DNA of 64,000 bases from JAVJSU01 sp040219275 (lineage in GTDB: Bacteria; Chloroflexota; Anaerolineae; Aggregatilineales; Phototrophicaceae): the NCBI GenBank assembly GCA_040219275.1, contig JAVJSU010000066.1, positions 55,077 through 119,076 on the forward strand, in the 5' to 3' direction. The notes below the pieces were generated by a model. It searched no databases. It was not told where the DNA came from and was given only the letters and a program-made list of their open reading frames with translations. Below are positions 25,673-34,085 of this stretch, piece by piece; the stretch's first letter is position 1; each line of letters starts with the position of its first letter. Position numbers and translations under genes: made by a program.

Positions 25673-26218
25673 TTATTTCTGCACAGCATCCAATTTAACT
25701 TCCGGCACAAGTTCAGTGAGTTCGCCACTCTGCACATCATAAATATAGCCGGTGACAGATACATTTTTCGGCACACACGACGATTGTTTTAGGCGTTCAA
25801 TATCATCGTTGATCGCCTGCGTGTGATCGCTGATGCCGAGTGTTTGTAATTCCGCATCATCCATGTTCAATTGCCCCGTTAGAAGTGCGCGGAACTCCGG
25901 CGTGGCGAGCCGTTCATAGCCGCAATTGGTGTGGTGAATAATCGCCACCGAAATGCCACCGAAGTCGTCGCCTTGAATTTGCTTCACCAGCATGAACAGC
26001 ACCGCAATCTGAATTTCGACATCGCGTGTTATCCGTGCGCCGCCGGTACGTAGCACAGGGGAATCGCCAAGCTGTAGCCCCAGAAAATGCGCCGGATCAA
26101 CGCGTGCGTCCATGCAGGTCAGTACCAACGTTGGAATGCGCGGACTGGTAGGAAGGTTTCCTTTATAATTTTCGGTAAAAGCATGGTTACGATTTATCAA
26201 CGTTGAAAAATCTGGCAT
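25673..26218 (-). CDS. Beta-class carbonic anhydrase
   Basis: The 181-residue enzyme interconverts CO2 and bicarbonate. Zinc ligands are visible as CMDARVDP (Cys and the Asp-Arg dyad) and HHTNCGYE (His-x2-Cys); VLRTGGARITRDV is the usual third conserved stretch. ATG 26218 with AGGACA at about 9 bp is preferred; the frame extends to 26266. It converges with the decarboxylase gene, which releases CO2, but they are transcribed separately. The ROK gene upstream ends 85 bp away. No signal peptide is present, so it is cytoplasmic. Confidence 0.9.
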   Translation of the reverse strand: MPDFSTLINRNHAFTENYKGNLPTSPRIPTLVLTCMDARVDPAHFLGLQLGDSPVLRTGGARITRDVEIQIAVLFMLVKQIQGDDFGGISVAIIHHTNCGYERLATPEFRALLTGQLNMDDAELQTLGISDHTQAINDDIERLKQSSCVPKNVSVTGYIYDVQSGELTELVPEVKLDAVQK

Positions 26219-26303
26219 TGGTAAATGTCCTAGTGTGATCCCTGTGTGACATACAATATAACGCATTCTGCGCGTGAGTCTAAATGTGTTGGAAGTTATC
26301 TAC

Positions 26304-27206
26304 CTAGGCAAGACCTTCTAGCGCCAGCAGACCCGCGCCAATCACGCCGGCATGAACGCGCAATTTTGCCCGTGATAGCACAACCTTTTGTGTGGCGGGT
26401 AGCGGATAATTGCGGATGGCGGTTTCAAATGGCGACCACCACAAATCGCCAATTTCCGGCACGCCACCACCGACAATCACAATTTCAGGATCAATCAGGC
26501 AGATCACCGGACACAGCACCTCGCCGAGCAAACGCGCCCCATCTTCAATGACCTGCTGTGCCAGCCCATCGCCGGATTTCGCACACCCGGCGATGGCGCG
26601 TAAATCCAAATTTTCGCCGCCTTGCAGATGATATTGCCGTTCAATGCCTTTGCCAGCCGCGAGTTTTTCTATGCTGACAGGCTGACCGTCTTCGTCCCAA
26701 TTTGCGACCAGATAGCCGATTTCACCTGCGCTAAAATGTGCGCCCCGCCATATTTGACCGTTCAGCACGATTGCGCCACCGATGCCTGTGCCGACGGTCA
26801 GATACAAAATATGCTGAAAATCTCGCCCGGAACCATACCGTCCCTCGCTCACTGCCAGCACGTTCACATCGTTGTCGATGAGCACAGGTAACTTGAGTGC
26901 CGACGAAACCAGCTCTGCGATTGGCTTTCCTGTCCAACCGGGTATGTTAGCGTTCCCATAGGTAATCGTCCCGTGTTGGGTATCCACCTGTCCGGCAGTT
27001 CCGATGCCGATTCCGTGAATCGTCAGCTTTTTTGAGTTGGCAACATCAAGCGTATCTTTGCACAGTGCAATCGTCGCCGAAATGACTTCATCTGCGTCGT
27101 GGTAGGGCGTGGGGACGGTACGCGGCGCGATGACTCCACCATCGAGTTGCACAATCCCCGCGCTGATTTTCGTCCCGCCGATGTCAATTCCGATTGCACT
27201 TTGCAT
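26304..27206 (-). CDS. ROK-family sugar kinase without the zinc motif
   Basis: The 300-residue protein has the ASKHA phosphate loops IGIDIGGTKISAG (residues 5-17) and TVGTGIGGAIV, and the catalytic Asp in LIDNDVNVLA. In most ROK kinases an E-x-GH motif and a C-x-C-G-x2-G-C-x-E zinc site follow. Here the text reads AGEIGYLVANWDEDGQP, so the His is Tyr and all the Cys are missing. There is no N-terminal HTH, so it is a kinase rather than a repressor. Substrate is probably glucose or another hexose. It is likely monocistronic. Confidence 0.85.
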   Translation of the reverse strand: MQSAIGIDIGGTKISAGIVQLDGGVIAPRTVPTPYHDADEVISATIALCKDTLDVANSKKLTIHGIGIGTAGQVDTQHGTITYGNANIPGWTGKPIAELVSSALKLPVLIDNDVNVLAVSEGRYGSGRDFQHILYLTVGTGIGGAIVLNGQIWRGAHFSAGEIGYLVANWDEDGQPVSIEKLAAGKGIERQYHLQGGENLDLRAIAGCAKSGDGLAQQVIEDGARLLGEVLCPVICLIDPEIVIVGGGVPEIGDLWWSPFETAIRNYPLPATQKVVLSRAKLRVHAGVIGAGLLALEGLA

Positions 27207-27285
27207 ATGCTCGCCCTGTATTTATACGAAAGTCGCCAATTGTAATCTGTTTTTATGGCGCGTCAACTGAATGAGGGTGACCTAG

Positions 27286-27312
27286 TTGTCTTCAGAAGAC
27301 ATCCGCTATAAT
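27286..27312 (+). promoter_or_regulatory. Promoter with internal palindrome upstream of the small-protein/HNH pair
   Basis: TATAAT (27307-27312) is a perfect -10 box. A -35-like TTGTCT lies at 27286-27291, giving a short 15-bp spacer. The palindrome GTCTTC-A-GAAGAC (27288-27300) fills the spacer, as expected for an operator. Transcription would start near 27319. Confidence 0.6.
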
Positions 27313-27341
27313 GGATATAGGAAAAGTGAAAGGAAAGTTTA

Positions 27342-27593
27342 ATGGTGATTTCTCATCCTGAAACCTTGTTTGATGAAGTGATCGATTTTTTGACATCTTC
27401 ACCAAGCCCGGAACAGATCATAGAGTTTGAACCATCGGCTCGCCTAAGTACCCGTTTACATTATTTGCTTGACCAGAATCAGGCAGACGAAATTACGTCG
27501 GAAGAGCAGAGCGAGTTAGACGAATTCCTACAAATGAACCATTTCGTAAACATGCTCAAGATTCGCGCTCGTGAGAAGGTGGCTAATTCTTGA
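27342..27593 (+). CDS. Small acidic protein paired with an HNH nuclease
   Basis: The 83-residue protein is acidic and helical, with ADEITSEEQSELDEFLQMNHF in the middle and a basic end MLKIRAREKVANS. I do not recognise a named domain. Small genes of this kind often precede HNH nuclease genes in cyanobacteria and Chloroflexota. AAAGGA lies 11 bp upstream of the ATG. The stop codon overlaps the nuclease start by 4 bp (TTGA), so the two are translationally coupled. An antitoxin-like or partner role is an inference from layout only. Confidence 0.7.
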   Translation: MVISHPETLFDEVIDFLTSSPSPEQIIEFEPSARLSTRLHYLLDQNQADEITSEEQSELDEFLQMNHFVNMLKIRAREKVANS

Positions 27594-28012
27594 GTAAGGT
27601 TAACGCCTCATTGCGTGAGGAAATCATCGCACGGGCAGGGAATTGTTGTGAGTATTGTCGCATCAGTCAAGAAGATAGCTTTTTACCTTTCCATGTGGAT
27701 CATATCATTGCAGAAAAACATCATGGAGAAACAACCGTTGAAAACCTTTGCTTGAGTTGCCCACACTGCAATACACACAAAGGCAGTGATATTAGCTCCA
27801 TTGATTTAGAAACCACCCAATTAACACCCCTATTTAATCCACGAATTCAGATATGGGATGCACATTTTGCATTGAAGTCTGCTTTAATTTCACCCGTTAC
27901 CGCTGTTGGTCGTGTCACTGTTCATATTCTTTCAGTAAATTCAGAAAAACAGGTATTAGAGCGTGCAGGACTCATCCGTCTTAAACGGTATCCATGCGAA
28001 GGTGGTGAGTAG
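27590..28012 (+). CDS. HNH endonuclease
   Basis: The 140-residue protein starts at TTG 27590 inside the stop of the preceding gene. It holds one HNH domain: CCEYCRISQEDS, FHVDHIIAEKHHGETTVENL and SCPHCNTHKGSDIS, with the catalytic Asp-His pair and two zinc CxxC pairs. The C-terminal 60 residues (LFNPRIQIWDAHFAL to RLKRYP) are the usual tail of this small subgroup. It probably nicks or cuts DNA without known specificity. Together with the small upstream gene it forms a compact two-gene unit with its own promoter and terminator. Confidence 0.82.
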   Translation: MSKVNASLREEIIARAGNCCEYCRISQEDSFLPFHVDHIIAEKHHGETTVENLCLSCPHCNTHKGSDISSIDLETTQLTPLFNPRIQIWDAHFALKSALISPVTAVGRVTVHILSVNSEKQVLERAGLIRLKRYPCEGGE

Positions 28013-28020
28013 CACAAACA

Positions 28021-28048
28021 AAAACACCCCGTTTTGGCGGAGTGTTTT
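28021..28048. terminator. Bidirectional terminator between the HNH nuclease and sugar transferase genes
   Basis: AAAACAC/GTGTTTT and CCG/CGG arms form a hairpin with loop TTTTGG. On the plus strand the stem ends in TTTT. On the minus strand it ends in GTGTTTTTGTTTG. It starts 8 bp after the nuclease stop. Confidence 0.8.
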
Positions 28049-28078
28049 CGTGGAGGAGTAGGATTTTTTTTCACAGCT

Positions 28079-28143
28079 GTTGGCTATTTGGCTTTTAGCT
28101 TTTGGCGGGGCTAAGAGCTTGTCGCTAACAGCTAAGAGCTTGT
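28079..28143. repeat. Short array of 'GCTAAGAGCTT/GGCTTTTAGC' units
   Basis: The spacer is made of alternating units such as TTGGCTTTTAGC, GCTAAGAGCTTG and GCTAACAGC. These are the same words found in the centre of the repeats at 9424 and 48262, without their flanks. It directly abuts the stop codon of the sugar transferase gene. Confidence 0.6.
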
Positions 28144-28144
28144 T

Positions 28145-28828
28145 TTAGAATGCGCCTTTGCCTTTGAGCAATGCCGGAACAGTGCCGAGCAGGATTTTCA
28201 GGTCAAGGAGCAGATTGTAGTTCTTGATGTAGTAGACATCCTGATCGGTGTTTTCGTGGCAGGGCTTGTCGCTACGACCATTGATCTGCCACCAACCGGT
28301 GATCCCCTGCGGGACGCTGAAGCGTTCGTACTGCCAATCGTCATAACCGGCAACCAATTTCGGTAATTCAGGACGCGGACCGACGAGGCTCATTTCACCC
28401 ATTAACACGTTAATCAGCTGGGGCAGTTCGTCAAGGCTGGTCTTGCGGACGATGCGACCAATTTTGGTGACGCGCGGGTCGTGACGTGTTTTATGAACTT
28501 CGTTGCCGTCTTCGTCAGTAACTTTGATATTCGCGGCGTTGACAACCATCGAACGGAATTTGTAAATCTTGAAGATACGACCGTTCTCACCGACACGTTC
28601 CTGTAAGAAAAGCACCGGACCTTCGGAGGTCAATTTGATCGCGATGGCGACCATTGCCATGACCGGGAAGACCAGAAACAGGACGATGCTGGAAACGATG
28701 ATGTCGAAAGCGCGTTTTGCGGCGCGTTCGTTGACCGTCATCGCGGGATTGACATGACCGGCTTGCTTGGTGGTCATCGCAATGTAGGTGTCTTCGTTTT
28801 GCACGTTGGTTAGGTTGAGAACTGCCAT
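28145..28828 (-). CDS. Polyprenyl-phosphate sugar-phosphate transferase (WcaJ/WbaP catalytic type)
   Basis: The 227-residue protein has a 35-residue lead, one re-entrant membrane helix (IIVSSIVLFLVFPVMAMVAI) and the catalytic part: EGPVLFLQERVGENG, FKIYKFRSMVV, TSLDELPQLINVLMGEMSLV, GPRPELP and GITGWWQINGR. These are the conserved blocks of enzymes that load the first sugar-phosphate on undecaprenyl phosphate for exopolysaccharide or O-unit synthesis. It is short and lacks the four-helix N-terminal domain of WcaJ. GGAGG is 7 bp before the ATG. No glycosyltransferases are nearby, so it is an isolated initiator gene. Confidence 0.88.
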   Translation of the reverse strand: MAVLNLTNVQNEDTYIAMTTKQAGHVNPAMTVNERAAKRAFDIIVSSIVLFLVFPVMAMVAIAIKLTSEGPVLFLQERVGENGRIFKIYKFRSMVVNAANIKVTDEDGNEVHKTRHDPRVTKIGRIVRKTSLDELPQLINVLMGEMSLVGPRPELPKLVAGYDDWQYERFSVPQGITGWWQINGRSDKPCHENTDQDVYYIKNYNLLLDLKILLGTVPALLKGKGAF

Positions 28829-29131
28829 TTTACTGCCTCCGTTGGTGTTGCCCGTTTGTCTTGCACATTTTCTGTAAATGCTTGTGTGTGAGTGCGTATT
28901 ACATGCGTTAGTATATGTCTTGTGGAGGCGTTTGGGTGATTTCGAGAAATCTTTTTACGACTTCTTCATAACTCAGGTCTTAATTGTGAACTTTGTAAAC
29001 GGTTTTTCATCAAGAACGTAAAGTTATGAAGGAAATACCCGTAAATTCTAAAGAATGTCGGCAAATTCGGTAAAAAAAAATATTTTATTCGCGTACTTTT
29101 CAAGACCAGAGATAGATTGAGACCTAAAATA
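28829..29131. other. Divergent intergenic region (303 bp), no gene seen
   Basis: This gap lies between the leftward sugar transferase gene and the rightward P450 gene. It is A/T-rich, especially 29060-29100 (a run of nine A and tattttattcgcg). I see no repeat-family member, hairpin with T-run or RNA motif. The promoters of both genes must lie here but no clear box pair stands out. Confidence 0.5.
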
Positions 29132-30352
29132 ATGAGCACAAATTTTGAAACGATTTTGCAATCAGACGCATTTTTCCAGAATCCATATCCGGTATATCAG
29201 CAATTACGCGAGGAATCACCCGTGTATTGGAGTGAGGCATGGGGTGCATGGGTAATCACGCGCTACGATGATGTGATGGAAGTTCTGCGTGATAATGAGC
29301 GTTTTTCCAGCGCGGGGCGGGTGAGTTATCTGTTGCGTCAATTGCCCGACGAAGCCCTTAAGCAGGTTGCCGCGTTGGAACGTCATTACGATATCGGGCT
29401 GGCACATTCTGATCCGCCGGATCACACGCGTTTGCGGGCATTGCTGAACCGTGTATTTACGCCGCGCATGGTGGAGGCACGCCGTTCACGGGTGGCTGAC
29501 GTTGCCAATGCGTTGATTGATAAGGTCATGGCGAATGGTCAGATGGACATCATCAACGATCTTGCCTATCCACTTCCGGCGACCATCATCGCGGAGATGA
29601 TCGGCGCACCAAAAGAAGACATCGCGCTGTTTCGTGATTGGGCGGTGGCGATCAATCGGCTGTTCGAGAAGGGTGGACGGATCAGCGAAACCTCTGCCAC
29701 TGCCGCACAGGATAGTCTGCATATAATGAAGGACTACATCACACGATTGGTCGAAATCCGCCGCAATGATCCGCAAGATGATATTATCAGCCGCCTCGCC
29801 ACCGCCGAACATGAAGCCGATAAGCTGACCATCGCCGAATTGGTCTCCACCGCCGTGACGTTTTTCGTCGCCGGACACGAAACCACGACGAACCTGATCG
29901 GCAACGGAATGCTCGCGCTCCTGCAACATCCAGATCAGATGCGCCTGTTACGGGAAAATCCGGCGCTGATTAACGGCGCGGTAGAGGAAATGTTGCGCTA
30001 TGAACCGTCCGTTCCGCGTGGCTGGCGCATCGTCAAGCAAAATGTGACTCTGCGCGGGCAACATATTCCACAGGGCGCGTTGATCTTCCCGATTCTTGCC
30101 GCCGCCAACCGTGACCCCGCCCAATTCCCTGACCCTGATCGCTTTGATATTCAGCGCGAGGGCAACAAACATATCGCCTTCGGCTATGGCATCCATTTTT
30201 GTCTGGGTGCGCCTTTGGCTCGTCTTGAAGGTGCGGTGGTCATCAACACGATTCTCCAGCGCTTGCCTGAAATAACGCTGGTGACGGATACTCTCAATTG
30301 GCGACACGACATCGCCATTCGCAGTCTGGACGCGTTGCCGGTGACCTTCTAG
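29132..30352 (+). CDS. Cytochrome P450 (bacterial class I type)
   Basis: The 406-residue protein has the I-helix motif FVAGHETTTNLIG (oxygen activation), ExxR in EEMLRYEPSVPRG, and the heme loop FGYGIHFCLGAPLARLEG with Cys357 as the heme-thiolate ligand. An N-terminal DPPDHTRLRALLNRVFTP stretch matches the CYP107-like soluble bacterial group. It inserts oxygen into an organic substrate using ferredoxin/reductase partners; none is adjacent. ATG 29132 begins the conserved N-terminus; TTG 29117 is less likely. The next gene starts 114 bp later. Confidence 0.93.
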   Translation: MSTNFETILQSDAFFQNPYPVYQQLREESPVYWSEAWGAWVITRYDDVMEVLRDNERFSSAGRVSYLLRQLPDEALKQVAALERHYDIGLAHSDPPDHTRLRALLNRVFTPRMVEARRSRVADVANALIDKVMANGQMDIINDLAYPLPATIIAEMIGAPKEDIALFRDWAVAINRLFEKGGRISETSATAAQDSLHIMKDYITRLVEIRRNDPQDDIISRLATAEHEADKLTIAELVSTAVTFFVAGHETTTNLIGNGMLALLQHPDQMRLLRENPALINGAVEEMLRYEPSVPRGWRIVKQNVTLRGQHIPQGALIFPILAAANRDPAQFPDPDRFDIQREGNKHIAFGYGIHFCLGAPLARLEGAVVINTILQRLPEITLVTDTLNWRHDIAIRSLDALPVTF

Positions 30353-30466
30353 CGTTGGTAAGATTTCCAGTTCTGTACCCATCAACCTGTAATCAAGCGT
30401 TTAGCTGTTTCTATACAAAAGAAGCTACACTAAGCGTATAAATCAATATTTCAGGAGATAAACCCG

Positions 30467-30751
30467 ATGGCAAAGGCAGTCTGGAATGGTGTGGTAATCG
30501 CGGAAAGTGATAAGACCGAGATGGTAGAAGGCAATCACTATTTCCCGCCAGAAAGTGTGAACCGTGAATACTTCGCGGATAGCTCACGCAGTAGCGTCTG
30601 CCCGTGGAAAGGCACAGCCAGCTATTATGATGTCGTCGTGGATGGCAAGTCCAACCCCGGTGCGGCATGGTACTATCCCAGCCCGAAATCCGCCGCCGCA
30701 AATATCAAAGATCATGTGGCGTTCTGGGGTGGGGTACAGGTGCTGGACTAA
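30467..30751 (+). CDS. DUF427 family protein
   Basis: The 94-residue protein is one small beta-rich DUF427 domain: MAKAVWNGVVIAESDKTEMVEGN, YFPPESV, CPWKGTASYYDVVVDGK, AAWYYPSPKSAA and VAFWGGVQVLD. The family is widespread in bacteria; its biochemical role is not established. It has an AGGAGA SD 9 bp before the ATG and a strong terminator 33 bp after the stop. It could be co-transcribed with the P450 gene upstream, from which it is 114 bp away. Confidence 0.9.
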   Translation: MAKAVWNGVVIAESDKTEMVEGNHYFPPESVNREYFADSSRSSVCPWKGTASYYDVVVDGKSNPGAAWYYPSPKSAAANIKDHVAFWGGVQVLD

Positions 30752-30784
30752 GCACAACTCACTAAAACTCAACGTGTATCTTGG

Positions 30785-30816
30785 ATGGACGGTCTCATAA
30801 GATCGTCCATTTTTTA
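30785..30816 (+). terminator. Rho-independent terminator after the DUF427 gene
   Basis: An 11-bp stem (30785-30795 with 30800-30810, one G-U) with a CATA loop is followed by TTTTTT. It separates the P450/DUF427 genes from the mrp operon. Confidence 0.92.
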
Positions 30817-31036
30817 TGCCACTATAAACCGACTTTATTGCGAACTGCTACCCATGCGTTACAATCTTCACAAACAAAATGAATCCCACAAAAAATTAGA
30901 TAACAGTAATAAGCCCTGTAATAAAGTGTTATTTTAATGTAGAATTGTAGAAATTAGATTTCGACACAAGTCGCTATATGTATGGCGATGAGTCATCTTG
31001 GTCACAACACAATCGCAATAACACATGGGGTCATCT

Positions 31037-33421
31037 ATGTTACTTGCCGTGCTTTCAGGCTTTATATTGGCGCTGTTTGCGCCATCCATTCATCGCGCTA
31101 CGCGAGAGTATACCGGCTGGTTGCTAGCGCTTCTTCCTGCCGCGCTCTTTCTCTATTTTGCTGGGTATATTCAAACCATTGCCGACGGGGAGGTGGTTTC
31201 ATCGTCGATTAGCTGGGTGAATTTGTTGGATGTCCGGCTGGATTTTATGCTGGACGGTCTTAGCCTGCTGATGGTGCTCATCATCACCGGTGTCGGCACG
31301 CTCATCGTGATTTATGCAGGCGGATACCTAAAAGGCGATGCGCTCATCGGGCGATTTTACGCCTATCTGCTTTCATTTATGGCGGCGATGGTCGGCGTGG
31401 TGCTGTCCGATAACTTGATAACCCTGTTCATCTTCTGGGAACTAACCAGCATTACCTCGTATTTGTTGATTGGCTACAAGCATAATTACGATGATTCACG
31501 CGCCGCTGCCCTAAAAGCGTTGGTCACAACCGGCGCGGGTGGATTGGCGATGCTGGCGGGATTTATTCTACTGGCGGTGGCTTCTGGCACCTGGCGGATT
31601 TCTTCGCTCGACACACACGCCCAATTGATCCAGCAAAGTGACCTGTATCTGCCAATTTTGATTCTGGTGTGCATCGGCGCATTTACCAAATCGGCACAAT
31701 TCCCGTTTCATTACTGGTTGCCGGGGGCGATGGCGGCTCCGACTCCTGTCAGCGCCTATTTGCACTCCGCGACGATGGTCAAGGCGGGCGTGTATCTGCT
31801 GGCACGCATGAGTCCGTCGCTCGGTCACACCGACGAATGGACGTTGATCGTGACCTCTGTCGGTGTAATCACCATGCTGATGGGCGGTTATTTGTCGCTT
31901 AAGCAATACGATCTGAAGCGCATCCTCGCCTATTCGACGATTAGCTCGCTGGGTATGCTGATTATGCTTCTCGGCTGGAATACGAAGGTCGCCATCGAAG
32001 CGGCGATGCTCTTCCTGCTTGTTCATTCCTTATATAAGGGCGCGTTGTTTATGGTTGCCGGCGCGATTGACCATGAAACCGGCACCCGCGACATTGAAGG
32101 TCTGGGTGGTTTGTGGCGCGTGATGCCGATGGTCGCCATCGGGACGCTGTTAGCCGCGTTGTCGATGTCCGGCATTCCACCATTGTTGGGCTTCATCGGC
32201 AAAGAGTTGATTTATGAAGCCACGCTCGAATATGAATTTGATGTTGAATTTGTGCTCACGTTCTTACCCGCACTGCTCACATTTTTGGCGGTGATCGCGA
32301 ACATGGCGGCGATTGCTGTCGCCTGCATGGTCACCATTCAACCCTTTGCTGGCAAATTGAAGGACACGCCCAAACATCCGCACCGCGCACCGATTGCGCT
32401 GTGGCTTGGCGCGGTCTTGCTCGGAATCGTCGCGTTGGCGTTAGGGCTATTCGCACAGATCCCGTCGAAATATCTGGTCGGTCCGGCGGCTGAGGTGGTT
32501 TATGGCAATGACCTGACGCTCAAATTATCGCTTTGGCATGGAGTCACCCCGATGTTGATTTTGAGCATCATCACCATTGCTGGTGGGGTCATGATTTTCT
32601 GGCAACGTTATAACATTCGCCCCATACTTAATTACTTTGATCCGGGAGCGTATATAGGACCGGATTTGTTATTCGTCAACGGGATTGACGCGTTACCGTC
32701 GAGCGCCAAACGCTTCACACTGATTTTCCAGAGCGGCAAATTGCGCTATTACGTCTCGATCATTGTGTTAACGCTGATTTTTCTGGTCGGCTACGTCATC
32801 ATTGCGCGGGTAGAGTTGCCCACAGACCTCACAATCGAAGATGTGCGCTTCTATGAACTTATCATTCCCGTCGTGATCTTAATTGGCGTGACGTTCGTGC
32901 TGTTTTCACGTAGTTTGTTGTTTACAGTCGCTGCGCTTGGCGTGATCGGTTATGGCGAGTCCATGATTTTCGTGCTGTATGGCGCGCCGGATCTGGCAAT
33001 GACGCAATTCGCTATTGAAACGTTGACCGTGATCCTGTTTGTGCTGGTGCTATATAAATTGCCTCCGCTGGTTACGTTTTCGACGCGACGGGCGCGTTAT
33101 CGTGATGGCATCATCGCCATTGCCGCCGGAGCGATGATTACCACGCTGATTCTGGTCATCACCGCCTTGCCCAAAGAAGCCCCACTGACTGAATTTTTTG
33201 CCGGGGCAAGCTACGATGAAGCGCAGGGACGCAATATCGTCAATGTGATTCTGGTCGATTTCCGTGGATTTGATACGTTGGGTGAAATTATCGTGTTGGG
33301 TGTTGCGGCGCTTGGTGTCTATGCCCTGCTCAAGTTGCGTCCGGGTGAGTTCAGTAAGACGGCGGACATTGACGATCCAGAACCTGTCATTAAAGACGAC
33401 CGTTCGGCTGTAGAGGAGTAA
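31037..33421 (+). CDS. mrpA: Na+/H+ antiporter subunit A (MrpA/MnhA)
   Basis: The 794-residue membrane protein is the large Mrp subunit, related to respiratory complex I NuoL. Conserved text includes FWELTSITSYLLIG, SAQFPFHYWLPGAMAAPTPV with SAYLHSATMVKAGVYL, and GIPPLLGFIGKE. The last 200 residues add the DUF4040/MrpB-like helices (YGAPDLAMTQFAIETL). Mrp complexes swap external H+ for cytoplasmic Na+ and need all seven subunits. ATG 31037 with GGGG just upstream is preferred to ATG 31025. mrpB follows 7 bp later. Confidence 0.95.
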   Translation: MLLAVLSGFILALFAPSIHRATREYTGWLLALLPAALFLYFAGYIQTIADGEVVSSSISWVNLLDVRLDFMLDGLSLLMVLIITGVGTLIVIYAGGYLKGDALIGRFYAYLLSFMAAMVGVVLSDNLITLFIFWELTSITSYLLIGYKHNYDDSRAAALKALVTTGAGGLAMLAGFILLAVASGTWRISSLDTHAQLIQQSDLYLPILILVCIGAFTKSAQFPFHYWLPGAMAAPTPVSAYLHSATMVKAGVYLLARMSPSLGHTDEWTLIVTSVGVITMLMGGYLSLKQYDLKRILAYSTISSLGMLIMLLGWNTKVAIEAAMLFLLVHSLYKGALFMVAGAIDHETGTRDIEGLGGLWRVMPMVAIGTLLAALSMSGIPPLLGFIGKELIYEATLEYEFDVEFVLTFLPALLTFLAVIANMAAIAVACMVTIQPFAGKLKDTPKHPHRAPIALWLGAVLLGIVALALGLFAQIPSKYLVGPAAEVVYGNDLTLKLSLWHGVTPMLILSIITIAGGVMIFWQRYNIRPILNYFDPGAYIGPDLLFVNGIDALPSSAKRFTLIFQSGKLRYYVSIIVLTLIFLVGYVIIARVELPTDLTIEDVRFYELIIPVVILIGVTFVLFSRSLLFTVAALGVIGYGESMIFVLYGAPDLAMTQFAIETLTVILFVLVLYKLPPLVTFSTRRARYRDGIIAIAAGAMITTLILVITALPKEAPLTEFFAGASYDEAQGRNIVNVILVDFRGFDTLGEIIVLGVAALGVYALLKLRPGEFSKTADIDDPEPVIKDDRSAVEE

Positions 33422-33428
33422 ATCAACT

Positions 33429-33845
33429 GTGCGTTCTCTGATTCTTAAAACGGCAACCCGTTTGCTTTTACCGCTCATGCTCCTGTTCTCGGTCTTCGTG
33501 CTCATCCGTGGACACAACGAACCGGGGGGCGGGTTTATCGCTGGATTGGTCGCCGCGTCTGCTTTCGCGCTCTATGCGATTGCTTACGGGGTTAATCGGG
33601 CGGAAGATGCCCTGCATATCTCCACCATCAACATGATCGGTGGCGGATTGCTCATCGCGGCGGTGAGCGCGGCATTTCCATTATTAGTCGGCGATCCGTT
33701 TTTCACGATTTTATGGCTCCCGTTTGATTTGCCTATCGTTGGCAAAGCGGGGACGGCGTTCACGTTTGATGCAGGAGTCTATCTGGTCGTCATCGGCGTG
33801 ACCTTGACGATTATTTTTGCGATGGCAGAAACAGAAGAGGATTAG
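33429..33845 (+). CDS. mrpB: Na+/H+ antiporter subunit B (MrpB/MnhB)
   Basis: The 138-residue protein starts with GTG and has four membrane helices with the MrpB hallmark LIRGHNEPGGGFIAGLVAASA near residues 26-46 and KAGTAFTFDAGVYLVVIGVTL near the end. It forms part of the membrane complex with MrpA. It follows mrpA by 7 bp. After it the operon is interrupted by 240 bp that hold a repeat element (33874-34029), so mrpC-G may depend on read-through or on a separate promoter. Confidence 0.95.
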   Translation: MRSLILKTATRLLLPLMLLFSVFVLIRGHNEPGGGFIAGLVAASAFALYAIAYGVNRAEDALHISTINMIGGGLLIAAVSAAFPLLVGDPFFTILWLPFDLPIVGKAGTAFTFDAGVYLVVIGVTLTIIFAMAETEED

Positions 33846-33873
33846 TAGGTGAGGCATTAGTTTTTAGTCATTA

Positions 33874-34029
33874 GTTGCAAGGTTATAAAGTGACTCGACA
33901 AAAGCGCATTGGGCTGAAACCCCACTGAAGTGGGCTGTTTTCACAAATGTACGGTAAGAATAGCCTGCTTTAGCAGGGTTTTACATCAGCATAGCCAATG
34001 GGTTTTAGCCATTGGCGGCACTTTGCAAC
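33874..34029. repeat. Four-hairpin intergenic element, copy 2 (internal deletion), inside the mrp operon
   Basis: The 156-bp copy starts GTTGCAAGG and ends CTTTGCAAC. Compared with 5935-6116 it lacks 26 bp between two GAAACCCCA words, which fuses hairpins 1 and 2. It is flanked by related words (agtcattagttg on the left, caactaacaactaaaaac on the right). It lies between mrpB and mrpC. Confidence 0.85.
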
Positions 34030-34085
34030 AGAGCAACTAACAACTAAAAACGAATCACTTACAACGACAAAATAAGGAACAACCT

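Noticed and set aside
28980..29015. TGTAAACGGTTTTTCA near 28997 as a catabolite-repressor (cre-like) site
   Set aside because: The match to the 14-bp cre pattern needs an extra base, and no regulator of this type is in the window.
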